This document shows positions 38,948 through 52,900 of a stretch of DNA of 64,000 nt, piece after piece (the stretch's first letter is position 1; the number at the start of each line of letters is the position of its first letter). The stretch is taken from assembly GCA_920105625.2 (NCBI GenBank), contig OV050032.1:103958542-104022541 (forward strand), in the 5' to 3' direction. The notes beneath the pieces are model-generated. The model was not told the origin of the DNA, did no database searches, and was given only the letters and a program-made list of their open reading frames with translations. The position numbers were made by a program, and so were the translations under genes. The stretch comes from Clusia tigrina (taxonomy: Eukaryota; Arthropoda; Insecta; Diptera; Clusiidae).

Positions 38948-41689
38948 TTGCAACATACAAATGCTTGTAACTTTTTACTGGAGCGTCATAAAACTTTGAA
39001 ATTTTGTAACAATAAAGTACTAGAGCCTCTTGCCAATTTAAGCTATCGCTCAAAGCTATGCAACCTTAGAGTCCCAAATCAAACACTGATAAAACTTCAA
39101 ATGGCCCTAACTTCTATACGGTACGTCCTACACCTATCAAAGTTTGCAACATACAAATGCTTGTATCTTTTTACTGGAGCGTCATAAAACCTTGAAATTT
39201 TGTAACAATGAAGTACCCGAGCCTCTTGTCAATTTAAGCCATCGCTCAAAGCTATGCTACCCTAAAGTCCCAAATCAACACTGAGAAAACTTCAAATGGC
39301 CCTAACTTCTATACGGTACGTCCGACACAAATCAAAGTTTGCAACATACAAATGCTTGTAACTTTTTACTGGAGCGTCATAAAACCTTGAAATTTTGTAA
39401 CAATAAAGTACTCGAGCCTCTTGTCAATTTAAGCCATCGCTCAAAGCTATGCTACCCTAGAGTCGCAAATCAAACACTGATAAAACTTCAAATGGCCCTA
39501 ACTTCTATACGGTACGTCCTACACCTATCAAAGTTTGCAACATACATATGCTTGTAACTTTTTACTGGAGCGTCATAAAACCTTGAAATTTTGTAACAAT
39601 AAAGTACTCGAGCCTCTTGTCAATTTATGTTATCGCTCAAAGCTATGCTACCCTAGAGTCCCAAATCAAAAACTGATAAAACTTCAAATGGCCCTAACTT
39701 CTATACGGTACGTCCTACACCTATCAAAGTTTGCAACATACAAATGCTTGTATCTTTTTACTAGAGCGTCATAAAACCTTGAAATTTTGTAACAATGAAG
39801 TACTCGAGCCTCTTGTCAATTTAAGCCATCGCTCAAAACTATGCTACCCTAGATTCCCAAATCAAACACTGATAAAACTTCAAACGCCCCTAACTTCTAT
39901 TCGGTACGTCCTACACCTATCAAAGTTTGCAACATACAAATGCTTGTAATTTTTTACTGGAGCGTAATAAAACTTTAAAATTTTGTAAGAATAAAGTACT
40001 CGAGCCTCTTGTCAATTTAAGCCATCGCTCAAAGCTATGCTACCCTAGAGTCCCAAATCAAACACCGATAAAACTTCAAATGGCCCTAACTTCTATACGG
40101 TACGTCCGACACCAATCAAAGTTTGCAACATACAAATGCTTGTTACTTTTTACTGGAGCGTCATAAAACCTTGAAATTTTGTAACAATAAAGTACTCGAG
40201 CCTCTTGTCAATTTAAGCCATCGCTCAAAGCTATGCTACCCTAGAGTCGCAAATCAAACACTGATAAAACTTCAAATGGCCCTAACTTCTATACGGTACG
40301 TCCTACACCTATCAAAGTTTGCAACATACATATGCTTGTAACTTTTTACTGGAGCGTCATAAAACCTTGAAATTTTGTAACAATAAAGTACTCGAGCCTC
40401 TTGTCAATTTATGTTATCGCTCAAAGCTATGCTACCCTAGAGTCCCAAATCAAAAACTGATAAAACTTCAAATGGCCCTAACTTCTATACGGTACGTCCT
40501 ACACCTATCAAAGTTTGCAACATACAAATGCTTGTATCTTTTTACTAGAGCGTCATAAAACCTTGAAATTTTGTAACAATGAAGTACTCGAGCCTCTTGT
40601 CAATTTAAGCCATCGCTCAAAACTATGCTACCCTAGAGTCCCAAATCAAACACTGATAAAACTTCAAACGCCCCTAACTTCTATTCCGTACGTCCTACAC
40701 CTATCAAAGTTTGCAACATACAAATGCTTGTAATTTTTTACTGGAGCGTAATAAAACTTTAAAATTTTGTAACAACGAAGTACTCGAGCCTCTTGTCAAT
40801 TTAAGCCATCGCTCAAAGCTATGCTACCCTAGAGTCCCAAATCAAACACCGATAAAACTTCAAATGGCCCTAACTTCTATACGGTACGTCCTACACCTAT
40901 CAAAGTTTGCAACATACAAATGCTTGTAACTTTTTACTGGAGCGTCATAAAACTTTGAAACTTTGTAACAATAAAGTACTAGAGCCTCTTGTCAATTTAA
41001 GCTATCGCTCAAAGCTATGCAACCTTAGAGTCCCAAATCAAACACTGATAAAACTTCAAATGGCCCTAACTTCTATACGGTACGTCCTACACCTATCAAA
41101 GTTTGCAACATACAAATGCTTGTATCTTTTTACTGGAGCGTCATAAAACCTTGAAATTTTGTAACAATGAAGTACCCGAGCCTCTTGTCAATTTAAGCCA
41201 TCGCTCAAAGCTATGCTACCCTAAAGTCCCAAATCAACACTGAGAAAACTTCAAATGGCCCTAACTTCTATACGGTACGTCCGACACCAATCAAAGTTTG
41301 CAACATACAAATGCTTGTAACTTTTTACTGGAGCGTCATAAAACCTAGAAATTTTGTAACAATAAAGTACTCGAGCCTCTTGTCAATTTAAGCCATCGCT
41401 CAAAGCTATGCTACCCTAGAGTCGCAAATCAAACACTGATAAAACTTCAAATGGCCCTAACTTCTATACGGTACGTCCTACACCTATCAAAGTTTGCAAC
41501 ATACATATGCTTGTAACTTTTTACTGGAGCGTCATAAAACCTTGAAATTTTGTAACAATAAAGTACTCGAGCCTCTTGTCAATTTATGTTATCGCTCAAA
41601 GCTATGCTACCCTAGAGTCCCAAATCAAAAACTGATAAAACTTCAAATGGCCCTAACTTCTATACGGTACGTCCTACACCTATCAAAGT
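38948..41689 (+). repeat. 14-mer HOR, copy 2
   Basis: This is a direct repeat of the previous 2,742 bp with very few changes, such as GACACAAATC near 39,323 against GACACCTATC near 36,590, CTAGATTCCC near 39,850, and TTGTTACTTTTTAC near 40,142. GACACAAATC also occurs at 44,221 and 47,551. This groups copies 2, 3 and 4 against copy 1. Confidence 0.92.
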
Positions 41690-43149
41690 TTGCAACATAC
41701 AAATGCTTGTATCTTTTTACTAGAGCGTCATAAAACCTTGAAATTTTGTAACAATGAAGTACTCGAGCCTCTTGTCAATTTAAGCCATCGCTCAAAACTA
41801 TGCTAACCTAGAGTCCCAAATCAAACACTGATAAAACTTCAAACGCCCCTAACTTCTATTCGGTACGTCCTACACCTATCAAAGTTTGCAACATACAAAT
41901 GCTTGTAATTTTTTACTGGAGCGTAATAAAACTTTAAAATTTTGTAAGAATAAAGTACTCGAGCCTCTTGTCAATTTAAGCCATCGCTCAAAGCTATGCT
42001 ACCCTAGAGTCCCAAATCAAACACTGATACAACTTCAAATGGCCCTAACTTCTATACGGTACATCCTATACCTATCAAAGTTTGCAACATACAAATGCTG
42101 GTAACTTTTTACTGGAGCGTCATAAAACCTTGAAATTTTGTAACAATAAAGTACTCGAGCCTCTTGTCAATTTAAGCTACCGCTCAAAGCTATGCTACCC
42201 TAGAGTCCCAAATCAAACACTGATAAAACTTCAAATGGCCATAACTTCTTTACGGTACGTCCTACACCTATCAAAATTTGCAACATACAAATGCTTGTAA
42301 CTTTTTACTGGAGCGTCATAAAACCTTGAAATTTTGTAACAATAAAGTACTCGAGCCTCTTGTCAATTTAAGCTATCGCTCAAAGCTATGCTACCCTAGA
42401 GTCCCAAATCAAACACTGATATAACTTAAAATGGCCCTAACTTCTATACGGTACGTCCTACACCTATCAAAGTTTGCAACATACAAATGCTTGTATCTTT
42501 TTACTGGAGCGTCATAAAACCTTGAAATTTTGTAACAATGAAGTACCCGAACCTCTTGTCAATTTAAGCCATCGCTCAAAGCTATGCTACCCTAGAGTCC
42601 CAAATAAAACACTGATATAACTTCAAATGGCCCTAACTTCTTTACGGTACGTCCTACACCTATCAAAGTTTGCAACATACAAATGCTTGTATCTTTTTAC
42701 TGGAGCGTCATAAAACCTTGAAATTTTGTAACAATGAAGTACCCGAACCTCTTGTCAATTTAAGCCATCGCTCAATGCTATGCTACCCTAGAGTCCCAAA
42801 TCAAACACTGATATAACTTCAAATGGCCCTAACTTCTTTACGGTACGTCCTACACCTATCAAAGTTTGCAACATACAAATGCTTGTATCTTTTTACTGGA
42901 GCGTCATAAAACCTGGAAATTTTGTAACAATGAAGTACTCGAGCCTCTTGTCAATTTAGGCCATCGCTCAAAGCTATGCTACCCTAGAGTCCCAAATCAA
43001 ACACTGATAAAACTTCAAACGCCTCTAACTTCTTTACGGTACGTCCTACACCTATCAAAGTTTGCAACATACAAATGCTTGTAACTTTTTACTGGAGCTT
43101 CATAAAACCTTCAAATTTTGTAACAATAAAGTACTCGAGCATCTTGTCA

Positions 43150-43165
43150 ATTTAGGCTCGCTCAA
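43150..43165 (+). repeat. First of three 194-bp GGCTCGCTC units
   Basis: The expected TTTAGGCCATCGCTC reads TTTAGGCTCGCTC, a 2-bp loss. Copies lie near 51,383 and 56,479, at the equivalent place in the repeated linker. The related unit at about 60,034 keeps the undeleted GGCCATCGCTC. Confidence 0.93.
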
Positions 43166-43274
43166 AGCTATGCTACCCTTGAGTCCCCAATCAAACACTG
43201 ACAAAACTTCAAACGCCCCTAACTTCTATACGGTACGTCCTACACCTATCAAAGTTTGCAACATACAAATGCTT

Positions 43275-43292
43275 GTATCTTTTTTTCTGGAG
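43275..43292 (+). repeat. First of nine 197-bp CTTTTTTTCTGG units
   Basis: CTTTTTACTGG has become CTTTTTTTCTGG, an A-to-T change plus one T. Copies are near 51,508, 54,059, 56,605, 59,154, 60,161, 62,010, 62,795 and 63,770. The variant is absent left of 43 kb and marks the right-hand domain. Confidence 0.93.
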
Positions 43293-43844
43293 CGTCATAA
43301 AACCTTCAAATTTTGTAACAATAAAGTACTCGAGCATCTTGTCAATTTAGGCCATCGCTCAAAGCTATGCTACCCTTGAGTCCCAAATCAAACACTGATA
43401 ATACTTCAAATGGCCCTAACTTCTTTACGGTACGTCCTACACCTATCAGAGTTTGCAACATACAAATGCTTGTAACTTTTTACTGGAGCGTCATAAAACC
43501 TTGAAATTTTGTAACAATAAAGTACTTGAGCCTCTTGTCAATTTCAGCCATCGCTCAAAGCTATGCTACCCTAGAGTCCCAAATCAAACACTGATAAAAC
43601 TTCAAACGCCCCTAACTTCTATACGGTACGTCCTACACTTATCAAAGTTTGCAACATACAAAAGCTGGCAACTTTTTACTGGAGCGTCATAAAACCTTGA
43701 AATTTTGTAACAATAAAGTACTCGAGCATCTTGTCAATTTAAGTTATCGCTCAAAGCTATGCTACCCTAGAGTCCCAAATCAAAAACTGATAAAACTTCA
43801 AATGGCCCTAACTTCTATACGGTACGTCCTACACCTATCAAAGT

Positions 43845-46586
43845 TTGCAACATACAAATGCTTGTAACTTTTTACTGGAGCGTCATAAAACTTTGAAATT
43901 TTGTAACAATAAAGTACTAGAGCCTCTTGCCAATTTAAGCTATCGCTCAAAGCTATGCAACCTTAGAGTCCCAAATCAAACACTGATAAAACTTCAAATG
44001 GCCCTAACTTCTATACGGTACGTCCTACACCTATCAAAGTTTGCAACATACATATGCTTGTATCTTTTTACTGGAGCGTCATAAAACCTTGAAATTTTGT
44101 AACAATGAAGTACCCGAGCCTCTTGTCAATTTAAGCCATCGCTCAAAGCTATGCTACCCTAGAGTCCCAAATCAACACTGAGAAAACTTCAAATGGCCCT
44201 AACTTCTATACGGTACGTCCGACACAAATCAAAGTTTGCAACATACAAATGCTTGTAACTTTTTACTGGAGCGTCATAAAACCTTGAAATTTTGTAACAA
44301 TAAAGTACTCGAGCCTCTTGTCAATTTAAGCCATCGCTCAAAGCTATGCTACCCTAGAGTCGCAAATCAAACACTGATAAAACTTCAAATGGCCCTAACT
44401 TCTATACGGTACGTCCTACACCTATCAAAGTTTGCAACATACATATGCTTGTAACTTTTTACTGGAGCGTCATAAAACCTTGAAATTTTGTAACAATAAA
44501 GTACTCGAGCCTCTTGTCAATTTATGTTATCGCTCAAAGCTATGCTACCCTAGAGTCCCAAATCAAAAACTGATAAAACTTCAAATGGCCCTAACTTCTA
44601 TACGGTACGTCCTACACCTATCAAAGTTTGCAACATACAAATGCTTGTATCTTTTTACTAGAGCGTCATAAAACCTTGAAATTTTGTAACAATGAAGTAC
44701 TCGAGCCTCTTGTCAATTTAAGCCATCGCTCAAAACTATGCTACCCTAGAGTCCCAAATCAAACACTGATAAAACTTCAAACGCCCCTAACTTCTATTCG
44801 GTACGTCCTACACCTATCAAAGTTTGCAACATACAAATGCTTGTAATTTTTTACTGGAGCGTAATAAAACTTTAAAATTTTGTAAGAATAAAGTACTCGA
44901 GCCTCTTGTCAATTTAAGCCATCGCTCAAAGCTATGCTACCCTAGAGTCCCAAATCAAACACCGATAAAACTTCAAATGGCCCTAACTTCTATACGGTAC
45001 GTCCGACACCAATCAAAGTTTGCAACATACAAATGCTTGTAACTTTTTACTGGAGCGTCATAAAACCTTGAAATTTTGTAACAATAAAGTACTCGAGCCT
45101 CTTGTCAATTTAAGCCATCGCTCAAAGCTATGCTACCCTAGAGTCGCAAATCAAACACTGATAAAACTTCAAATGGCCCTAACTTCTATACGGTACGTCC
45201 TACACCTATCAAAGTTTGCAACATACATATGCTTGTAACTTTTTACTGGAGCGTCATAAAACCTTGAAATTTTGTAACAATAAAGTACTCGAGCCTCTTG
45301 TCAATTTATGTTATCGCTCAAATCTATGCTACCCTAGAGTCCCAAATCAAAAACTGATAAAACTTCAAATGGCCCTAACTTCTATACGGTACGTCCTACA
45401 CCTATCAAAGTTTGCAACATACAAATGCTTGTATCTTTTTACTAGAGCGTCATAAAACCTTGAAATTTTGTAACAATGAAGTACTCGAGCCTCTTGTCAA
45501 TTTAAGCCATCGCTCAAAACTATGCTACCCTAGAGTCCCAAATCAAACACTGATAAAACTTCAAACGCCCCTAACTTCTATTCCGTACGTCCTACACCTA
45601 TCAAAGTTTGCAACATACAAATGCTTGTAATTTTTTACTGGAGCGTAATAAAACTTTAAAATTTTGTAACAACGAAGTACTCGAGCCTCTTGTCAATTTA
45701 AGCCATCGCTCAAAGCTATGCTACCCTAGAGTCCCAAATCAAACACCGATAAAACTTCAAATGGCCCTAACTTCTATACGGTACGTCCTACACCTATCAA
45801 AGTTTGCAACATACAAATGCTTGTAACTTTTTACTGGAGCGTCATAAAACTTTGAAACTTTGTAACAATAAAGTACTAGAGCCTCTTGTCAATTTAAGCT
45901 ATCGCTCAAAGCTATGCAACCTTAGAGTCCCAAATCAAACACTGATAAAACTTCAAATGGCCCTAACTTCTATACGGTACGTCCTACACCTATCAAAGTT
46001 TGCAACATACAAATGCTTGTATCTTTTTACTGGAGCGTCATAAAACCTTGAAATTTTGTAACAATGAAGTACCCGAGCCTCTTGTCAATTTAAGCCATCG
46101 CTCAAAGCTATGCTACCCTAAAGTCCCAAATCAACACTGAGAAAACTTCAAATGGCCCTAACTTCTATACGGTACGTCCGACACCAATCAAAGTTTGCAA
46201 CATACAAATGCTTGTAACTTTTTACTGGAGCGTCATAAAACCTAGAAATTTTGTAACAATAAAGTACTCGAGCCTCTTGTCAATTTAAGCCATCGCTCAA
46301 AGCTATGCTACCCTAGAGTCGCAAATCAAACACTGATAAAACTTCAAATGGCCCTAACTTCTATACGGTACGTCCTACACCTATCAAAGTTTGCAACATA
46401 CATATGCTTGTAACTTTTTACTGGAGCGTCATAAAACCTTGAAATTTTGTAACAATAAAGTACTCGAGCCTCTTGTCAATTTATGTTATCGCTCAAAGCT
46501 ATGCTACCCTAGAGTCCCAAATCAAAAACTGATAAAACTTCAAATGGCCCTAACTTCTATACGGTACGTCCTACACCTATCAAAGT
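43845..46586 (+). repeat. 14-mer HOR, copy 3
   Basis: The same fourteen units and the same two 195-bp units are present as in copies 1 and 2, again 2,742 bp. Private changes include TACATATGCTTGTATC near 44,050 (shared with copy 4 near 47,385) and CTAGAGTCCC rather than CTAAAGTCCC near 44,160. Offsets are 4,897 bp to copy 2 and 3,330 bp to copy 4. Confidence 0.92.
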
Positions 46587-47174
46587 TTGCAACATACAAA
46601 TGCTTGTATCTTTTTACTAGAGCGTCATAAAACCTTGAAATTTTGTAACAATGAAGTACTCGAGCCTCTTGTCAATTTAAGCCATCGCTCAAAACTATGC
46701 TACCCTAGAGTCCCAAATCAAACACTGATAATACTTCAAATGGCCCTAACTTCTTTACGGTACGTCCTACACCTATCAGAGTTTGCAACATACAAATGCT
46801 TGTAACTTTTTACTGGAGCGTCATAAAACCTTGAAATTTTGTAACAATAAAGTACTTGAGCCTCTTGTCAATTTCAGCCATCGCTCAAAGCTATGCTACC
46901 CTAGAGTCCCAAATCAAACACTGATAAAACTTCAAACGCCCCTAACTTCTATACGGTACGTCCTACACTTATCAAAGTTTGCAACATACAAAAGCTGGCA
47001 ACTTTTTACTGGAGCGTCATAAAACCTTGAAATTTTGTAACAATAAAGTACTCGAGCATCTTGTCAATTTAAGTTATCGCTCAAAGCTATGCTACACTAG
47101 AGTCCCAAATCAAAAACTGATAAAACTTCAAATGGCCCTAACTTCTATACGGTACGTCCTACACCTATCAAAGT
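46587..47174 (+). repeat. Shortened linker: 3 units instead of 11
   Basis: This 588-bp piece equals the first part of the 11-unit linker's first unit joined to the end of its ninth, followed by its last two units (TACTTGAGCC/TTTCAGCC and AAAAGCTGGCAAC). Compared with 41,690-43,844 it lacks 1,567 bp, or eight units minus 1 bp. It therefore looks like a clean internal deletion by exchange between linker units. Confidence 0.9.
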
Positions 47175-49916
47175 TTGCAACATACAAATGCTTGTAACTT
47201 TTTACTGGAGCGTCATAAAACTTTGAAATTTTGTAACAATAAAGTACTAGAGCCTCTTGCCAATTTAAGCTATCGCTCAAAGCTATGCAACCTTAGAGTC
47301 CCAAATCAAACACTGATAAAACTTCAAATGGCCCTAACTTCTATACGGTACGTCCTACACCTATCAAAGTTTGCAACATACATATGCTTGTATCTTTTTA
47401 CTGGAGCGTCATAAAACCTTGAAATTTTGTAACAATGAAGTACCCGAGCCTCTTGTCAATTTAAGCCATCGCTCAAAGCTATGCTACCCTAAAGTCCCAA
47501 ATCAACACTGAGAAAACTTCAAATGGCCCTAACTTCTATACGGTACGTCCGACACAAATCAAAGTTTGCAACATACAAATGCTTGTAACTTTTTACTGGA
47601 GCGTCATAAAACCTTGAAATTTTGTAACAATAAAGTACTCGAGCCTCTTGTCAATTTAAGCCATCGCTCAAAGCTATGCTACCCTAGAGTCGCAAATCAA
47701 ACACTGATAAAACTTCAAATGGCCCTAACTTCTATACGGTACGTCCTACACCTATCAAAGTTTGCAACATACATATGCTTGTAACTTTTTACTGGAGCGT
47801 CATAAAACCTTGAAATTTTGTAACAATAAAGTACTCGAGCCTCTTGTCAATTTATGTTATCGCTCAAAGCTATGCTACCCTAGAGTCCCAAATCAAAAAC
47901 TGATAAAACTTCAAATGGCCCTAACTTCTATACGGTACGTCCTACACCTATCAAAGTTTGCAACATACAAATGCTTGTATCTTTTTACTAGAGCGTCATA
48001 AAACCTTGAAATTTTGTAACAATGAAGTACTCGAGCCTCTTGTCAATTTAAGCCATCGCTCAAAACTATGCTACCCTAGAGTCCCAAATCAAACACTGAT
48101 AAAACTTCAAACGCCCCTAACTTCTATTCGGTACGTCCTACACCTATCAAAGTTTGCAACATACAAATGCTTGTAATTTTTTACTGGAGCGTAATAAAAC
48201 TTTAAAATTTTGTAAGAATAAAGTACTCGAGCCTCTTGTCAATTTAAGCCATCGCTCAAAGCTATGCTACCCTAGAGTCCCAAATCAAACACCGATAAAA
48301 CTTCAAATGGCCCTAACTTCTATACGGTACGTCCGACACCAATCAAAGTTTGCAACATACAAATGCTTGTAACTTTTTACTGGAGCGTCATAAAACCTTG
48401 AAATTTTGTAACAATAAAGTACTCGAGCCTCTTGTCAATTTAAGCCATCGCTCAAAGCTATGCTACCCTAGAGTCGCAAATCAAACACTGATAAAACTTC
48501 AAATGGCCCTAACTTCTATACGGTACGTCCTACACCTATCAAAGTTTGCAACATACATATGCTTGTAACTTTTTACTGGAGCGTCATAAAACCTTGAAAT
48601 TTTGTAACAATAAAGTACTCGAGCCTCTTGTCAATTTATGTTATCGCTCAAAGCTATGCTACCCTAGAGTCCCAAATCAAAAACTGATAAAACTTCAAAT
48701 GGCCCTAACTTCTATACGGTACGTCCTACACCTATCAAAGTTTGCAACATACAAATGCTTGTATCTTTTTACTAGAGCGTCATAAAACCTTGAAATTTTG
48801 TAACAATGAAGTACTCGAGCCTCTTGTCAATTTAAGCCATCGCTCAAAACTATGCTACCCTAGAGTCCCAAATCAAACACTGATAAAACTTCAAACGCCC
48901 CTAACTTCTATTCCGTACGTCCTACACCTATCAAAGTTTGCAACATACAAATGCTTGTAATTTTTTACTGGAGCGTAATAAAACTTTAAAATTTTGTAAC
49001 AACGAAGTACTCGAGCCTCTTGTCAATTTAAGCCATCGCTCAAAGCTATGCTACCCTAGAGTCCCAAATCAAACACCGATAAAACTTCAAATGGCCCTAA
49101 CTTCTATACGGTACGTCCTACACCTATCAAAGTTTGCAACATACAAATGCTTGTAACTTTTTACTGGAGCGTCATAAAACTTTGAAACTTTGTAACAATA
49201 AAGTACTAGAGCCTCTTGTCAATTTAAGCTATCGCTCAAAGCTATGCAACCTTAGAGTCCCAAATCAAACACTGATAAAACTTCAAATGGCCCTAACTTC
49301 TATACGGTACGTCCTACACCTATCAAAGTTTGCAACATACAAATGCTTGTATCTTTTTACTGGAGCGTCATAAAACCTTGAAATTTTGTAACAATGAAGT
49401 ACCCGAGCCTCTTGTCAATTTAAGCCATCGCTCAAAGCTATGCTACCCTAAAGTCCCAAATCAACACTGAGAAAACTTCAAATGGCCCTAACTTCTATAC
49501 GGTACGTCCGACACCAATCAAAGTTTGCAACATACAAATGCTTGTAACTTTTTACTGGAGCGTCATAAAACCTAGAAATTTTGTAACAATAAAGTACTCG
49601 AGCCTCTTGTCAATTTAAGCCATCGCTCAAAGCTATGCTACCCTAGAGTCGCAAATCAAACACTGATAAAACTTCAAATGGCCCTAACTTCTATACGGTA
49701 CGTCCTACACCTATCAAAGTTTGCAACATACATATGCTTGTAACTTTTTACTGGAGCGTCATAAAACCTTGAAATTTTGTAACAATAAAGTACTCGAGCC
49801 TCTTGTCAATTTATGTTATCGCTCAAAGCTATGCTACCCTAGAGTCCCAAATCAAAAACTGATAAAACTTCAAATGGCCCTAACTTCTATACGGTACGTC
49901 CTACACCTATCAAAGT
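47175..49916 (+). repeat. 14-mer HOR, copy 4
   Basis: This is the fourth 2,742-bp copy, closest to copy 3. The offset to copy 2 is 8,227 bp (42 units minus 5 bp). The block of 38,948-43,844 as a whole is matched by 47,175-52,071, which includes the full linker, so a unit of about 4.9 kb was also duplicated. The private CTACACTAGAG of the preceding unit (47,095) is not found in the other copies. Confidence 0.92.
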
Positions 49917-52900
49917 TTGCAACATACAAATGCTTGTATCTTTTTACTAGAGCGTCATAAAACCTTGAAATTTTGTAACAATGAAGTACTCGAGCCTCTT
50001 GTCAATTTAAGCCATCGCTCAAAACTATGCTACCCTAGAGTCCCAAATCAAACACTGATAAAACTTCAAACGCCCCTAACTTCTATTCGGTACGTCCTAC
50101 ACCTATCAAAGTTTGCAACATACAAATGCTTGTAATTTTTTACTGGAGCGTAATAAAACTTTAAAATTTTGTAAGAATAAAGTACTCGAGCCTCTTGTCA
50201 ATTTAAGCCATCGCTCAAAGCTATGCTACCCTAGAGTCCCAAATCAAACACTGATACAACTTCAAATGGCCCTAACTTCTATACGGTACATCCTATACCT
50301 ATCAAAGTTTGCAACATACAAATGCTGGTAACTTTTTACTGGAGCGTCATAAAACCTTGAAATTTTGTAACAATAAAGTACTCGAGCCTCTTGTCAATTT
50401 AAGCTACCGCTCAAAGCTATGCTACCCTAGAGTCCCAAATCAAACACTGATAAAACTTCAAATGGCCATAACTTCTTTACGGTACGTCCTACACCTATCA
50501 AAATTTGCAACATACAAATGCTTGTAACTTTTTACTGGAGCGTCATAAAACCTTGAAATTTTGTAACAATAAAGTACTCGAGCCTCTGGTCAATTTAAGC
50601 TATCGCTCAAAGCTATGCTACCCTAGAGTCCCAAATCAAACACTGATATAACTTAAAATGGCCCTAACTTCTATACGGTACGTCCTACACCTATCAAAGT
50701 TTGCAACATACAAATGCTTGTATCTTTTTACTGGAGCGTCATAAAACCTTGAAATTTTGTAACAATGAAGTACCCGAACCTCTTGTCAATTTAAGCCATC
50801 GCTCAAAGCTATGCTACCCTAGAGTCCCAAATAAAACACTGATATAACTTCAAATGGCCCTAACTTCTTTACGGTACGTCCTACACCTATCAAAGTTTGC
50901 AACATACAAATGCTTGTATCTTTTTACTGGAGCGTCATAAAACCTTGAAATTTTGTAACAATGAAGTACCCGAACCTCTTGTCAATTTAAGCCATCGCTC
51001 AAAGCTATGCTACCCTAGAGTCCCAAATAAAACACTGATATAACTTCAAATGGCCCTAACTTCTTTACGGTACGTCCTACACCTATCAAAGTTTGCAACA
51101 TACAAATGCTTGTATCTTTTTACTGGAGCGTCATAAAACCTGGAAATTTTGTAACAATGAAGTACTCGAGCCTCTTGTCAATTTAGGCCATCGCTCAAAG
51201 CTATGCTACCCTAGAGTCCCAAATCAAACACTGATAAAACTTCAAACGCCTCTAACTTCTTTACGGTACGTCCTACACCTATCAAAGTTTGCAACATACA
51301 AATGCTTGTAACTTTTTACTGGAGCTTCAGAAAACCTTCAAATTTTGTAACAATAAAGTACTCGAGCATCTTGTCAATTTAGGCTCGCTCAAAGCTATGC
51401 TACCCTTGAGTCCCCAATCAAACACTGACAAAACTTCAAACGCCCCTAACTTCTATACGGTATGTCCTACACCTATCAAAGTTTGCAACATACAAATGCT
51501 TGTATCTTTTTTTCTGGAGCGTCATAAAACCTTCAAATTTTGTAACAATAAAGTACTCGAGCATCTTGTCAATTTAGGCCATCGCTCAAAGCTATGCTAC
51601 CCTTGAGTCCCAAATCAAACACTGATAATACTTCAAATGGCCCTAACTTCTTTACGGTACGTCCTACACCTATCAGAGTTTGCAACATACAAATGCTTGT
51701 AACTTTTTACTGGAGCGTCATAAAACCTTGAAATTTTGTAACAATAAAGTACTTGAGCCTCTTGTCAATTTCAGCCATCGCTCAAAGCTATGCTACCCTA
51801 GAGTCCCAAATCAAACACTGATAAAACTTCAAACGCCCCTAACTTCTATACGGTACGTCCTACACTTATCAAAGTTTGCAACATACAAAAGCTGGCAACT
51901 TTTTACTGGAGCGTCATAAAACCTTGAAATTTTGTAACAATAAAGTACTCGAGCATCTTGTCAATTTAAGTTATCGCTCAAAGCTATGCTACCCTAGAGT
52001 CCCAAATCAAACACTGATAAAACTTCAAACGCCCCTAACTTTTTTACGTTACGTCCTACACCTATCAAAGTTTGCAACATACAAATGTTTGTAACTTTTT
52101 ACTGGAGCGTCATAAAATCTTGAAATTTTGTAATAATAAAGTACACGAGTCTCTTGTCAATTTAAGCCATCGCTCAAACCTATGCTACCCTTGAGTCCCA
52201 AATCAAACACTGATAAAACTTCAAATGGCCCTAACTTCTATACGGTACGTCCTACACCTATCAATGTTTGCAACATTAAAATGCTTGTAACTTTTTACTG
52301 GAGCGTCCTAAAACCTTCAAATTTTGTAACAATAAAGTACTCGAGCCTCTTGTCAATTTAAGCTATCGCTCAAAGCTATGCTACCCTAGAGTCCCAAATC
52401 AAACACTGATAAAACTTCAAACGCCCCTAACTTCTATACGGTACGTCCTACACCTATCAAAGTTTGCAACATACAAATGCTTGTATCTTTTTACTGGAAC
52501 GTCATAAAACCTTGAAATTTTGTAACAATAAAGTACTCGAGCATCTTGTCAATTTAGGCCATCGCTCAAAGCTATGCTACCCTTGAGTCCCAAATCAAAC
52601 ACTGATAATACTTCAGATGGCCCTAACTTATATACGGTACGTCCTACACCTATCAAAGTTTGCAACATACAAATGCTTGCATCTTTTTACTGGAACGTCA
52701 TAAAACCTTGAAATTTTGTAACAATGAAGTACCCGAGCCTCTTGTCAATTTAAGCCATCGCTCAAAGCTATGCTACCCTAGAGTCCCAAATAAAACACTG
52801 ATATAACTTCAAATGGCCCTAACTTCTTTACGGTACGTCCTACACCTATCAAAGTTTGCAACATACAAATGCTTGTATCTTTTTACTGGAGCGTCATAAA

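Larger units (their letters stand above)
41690..43844 (+). repeat. 11-unit linker between 14-mer copies (2,155 bp)
   Basis: Eleven units lie between two 14-mer copies and are repeated at 49,917-52,071 (offset 8,227 bp) and 55,012-57,166. They introduce the right-domain variants: TTTAGGCCATCG (first seen near 42,955), AAACCTGGAAATTTTG, CCCTTGAGTCC, the 194-bp GGCTCGCTC unit near 43,158, the 197-bp CTTTTTTTCTGG unit near 43,283, TATCAGAGTTTGC, TACTTGAGCC with TTTCAGCC, and AAAAGCTGGCAAC. Confidence 0.91.

Noticed and set aside
43062..43379. A 105-codon open frame, repeated at 51,289 and 56,384
   Set aside because: It exists only because a 2-bp loss and a 1-bp gain in neighbouring units shift the frame. 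Its content is the satellite read in other frames.
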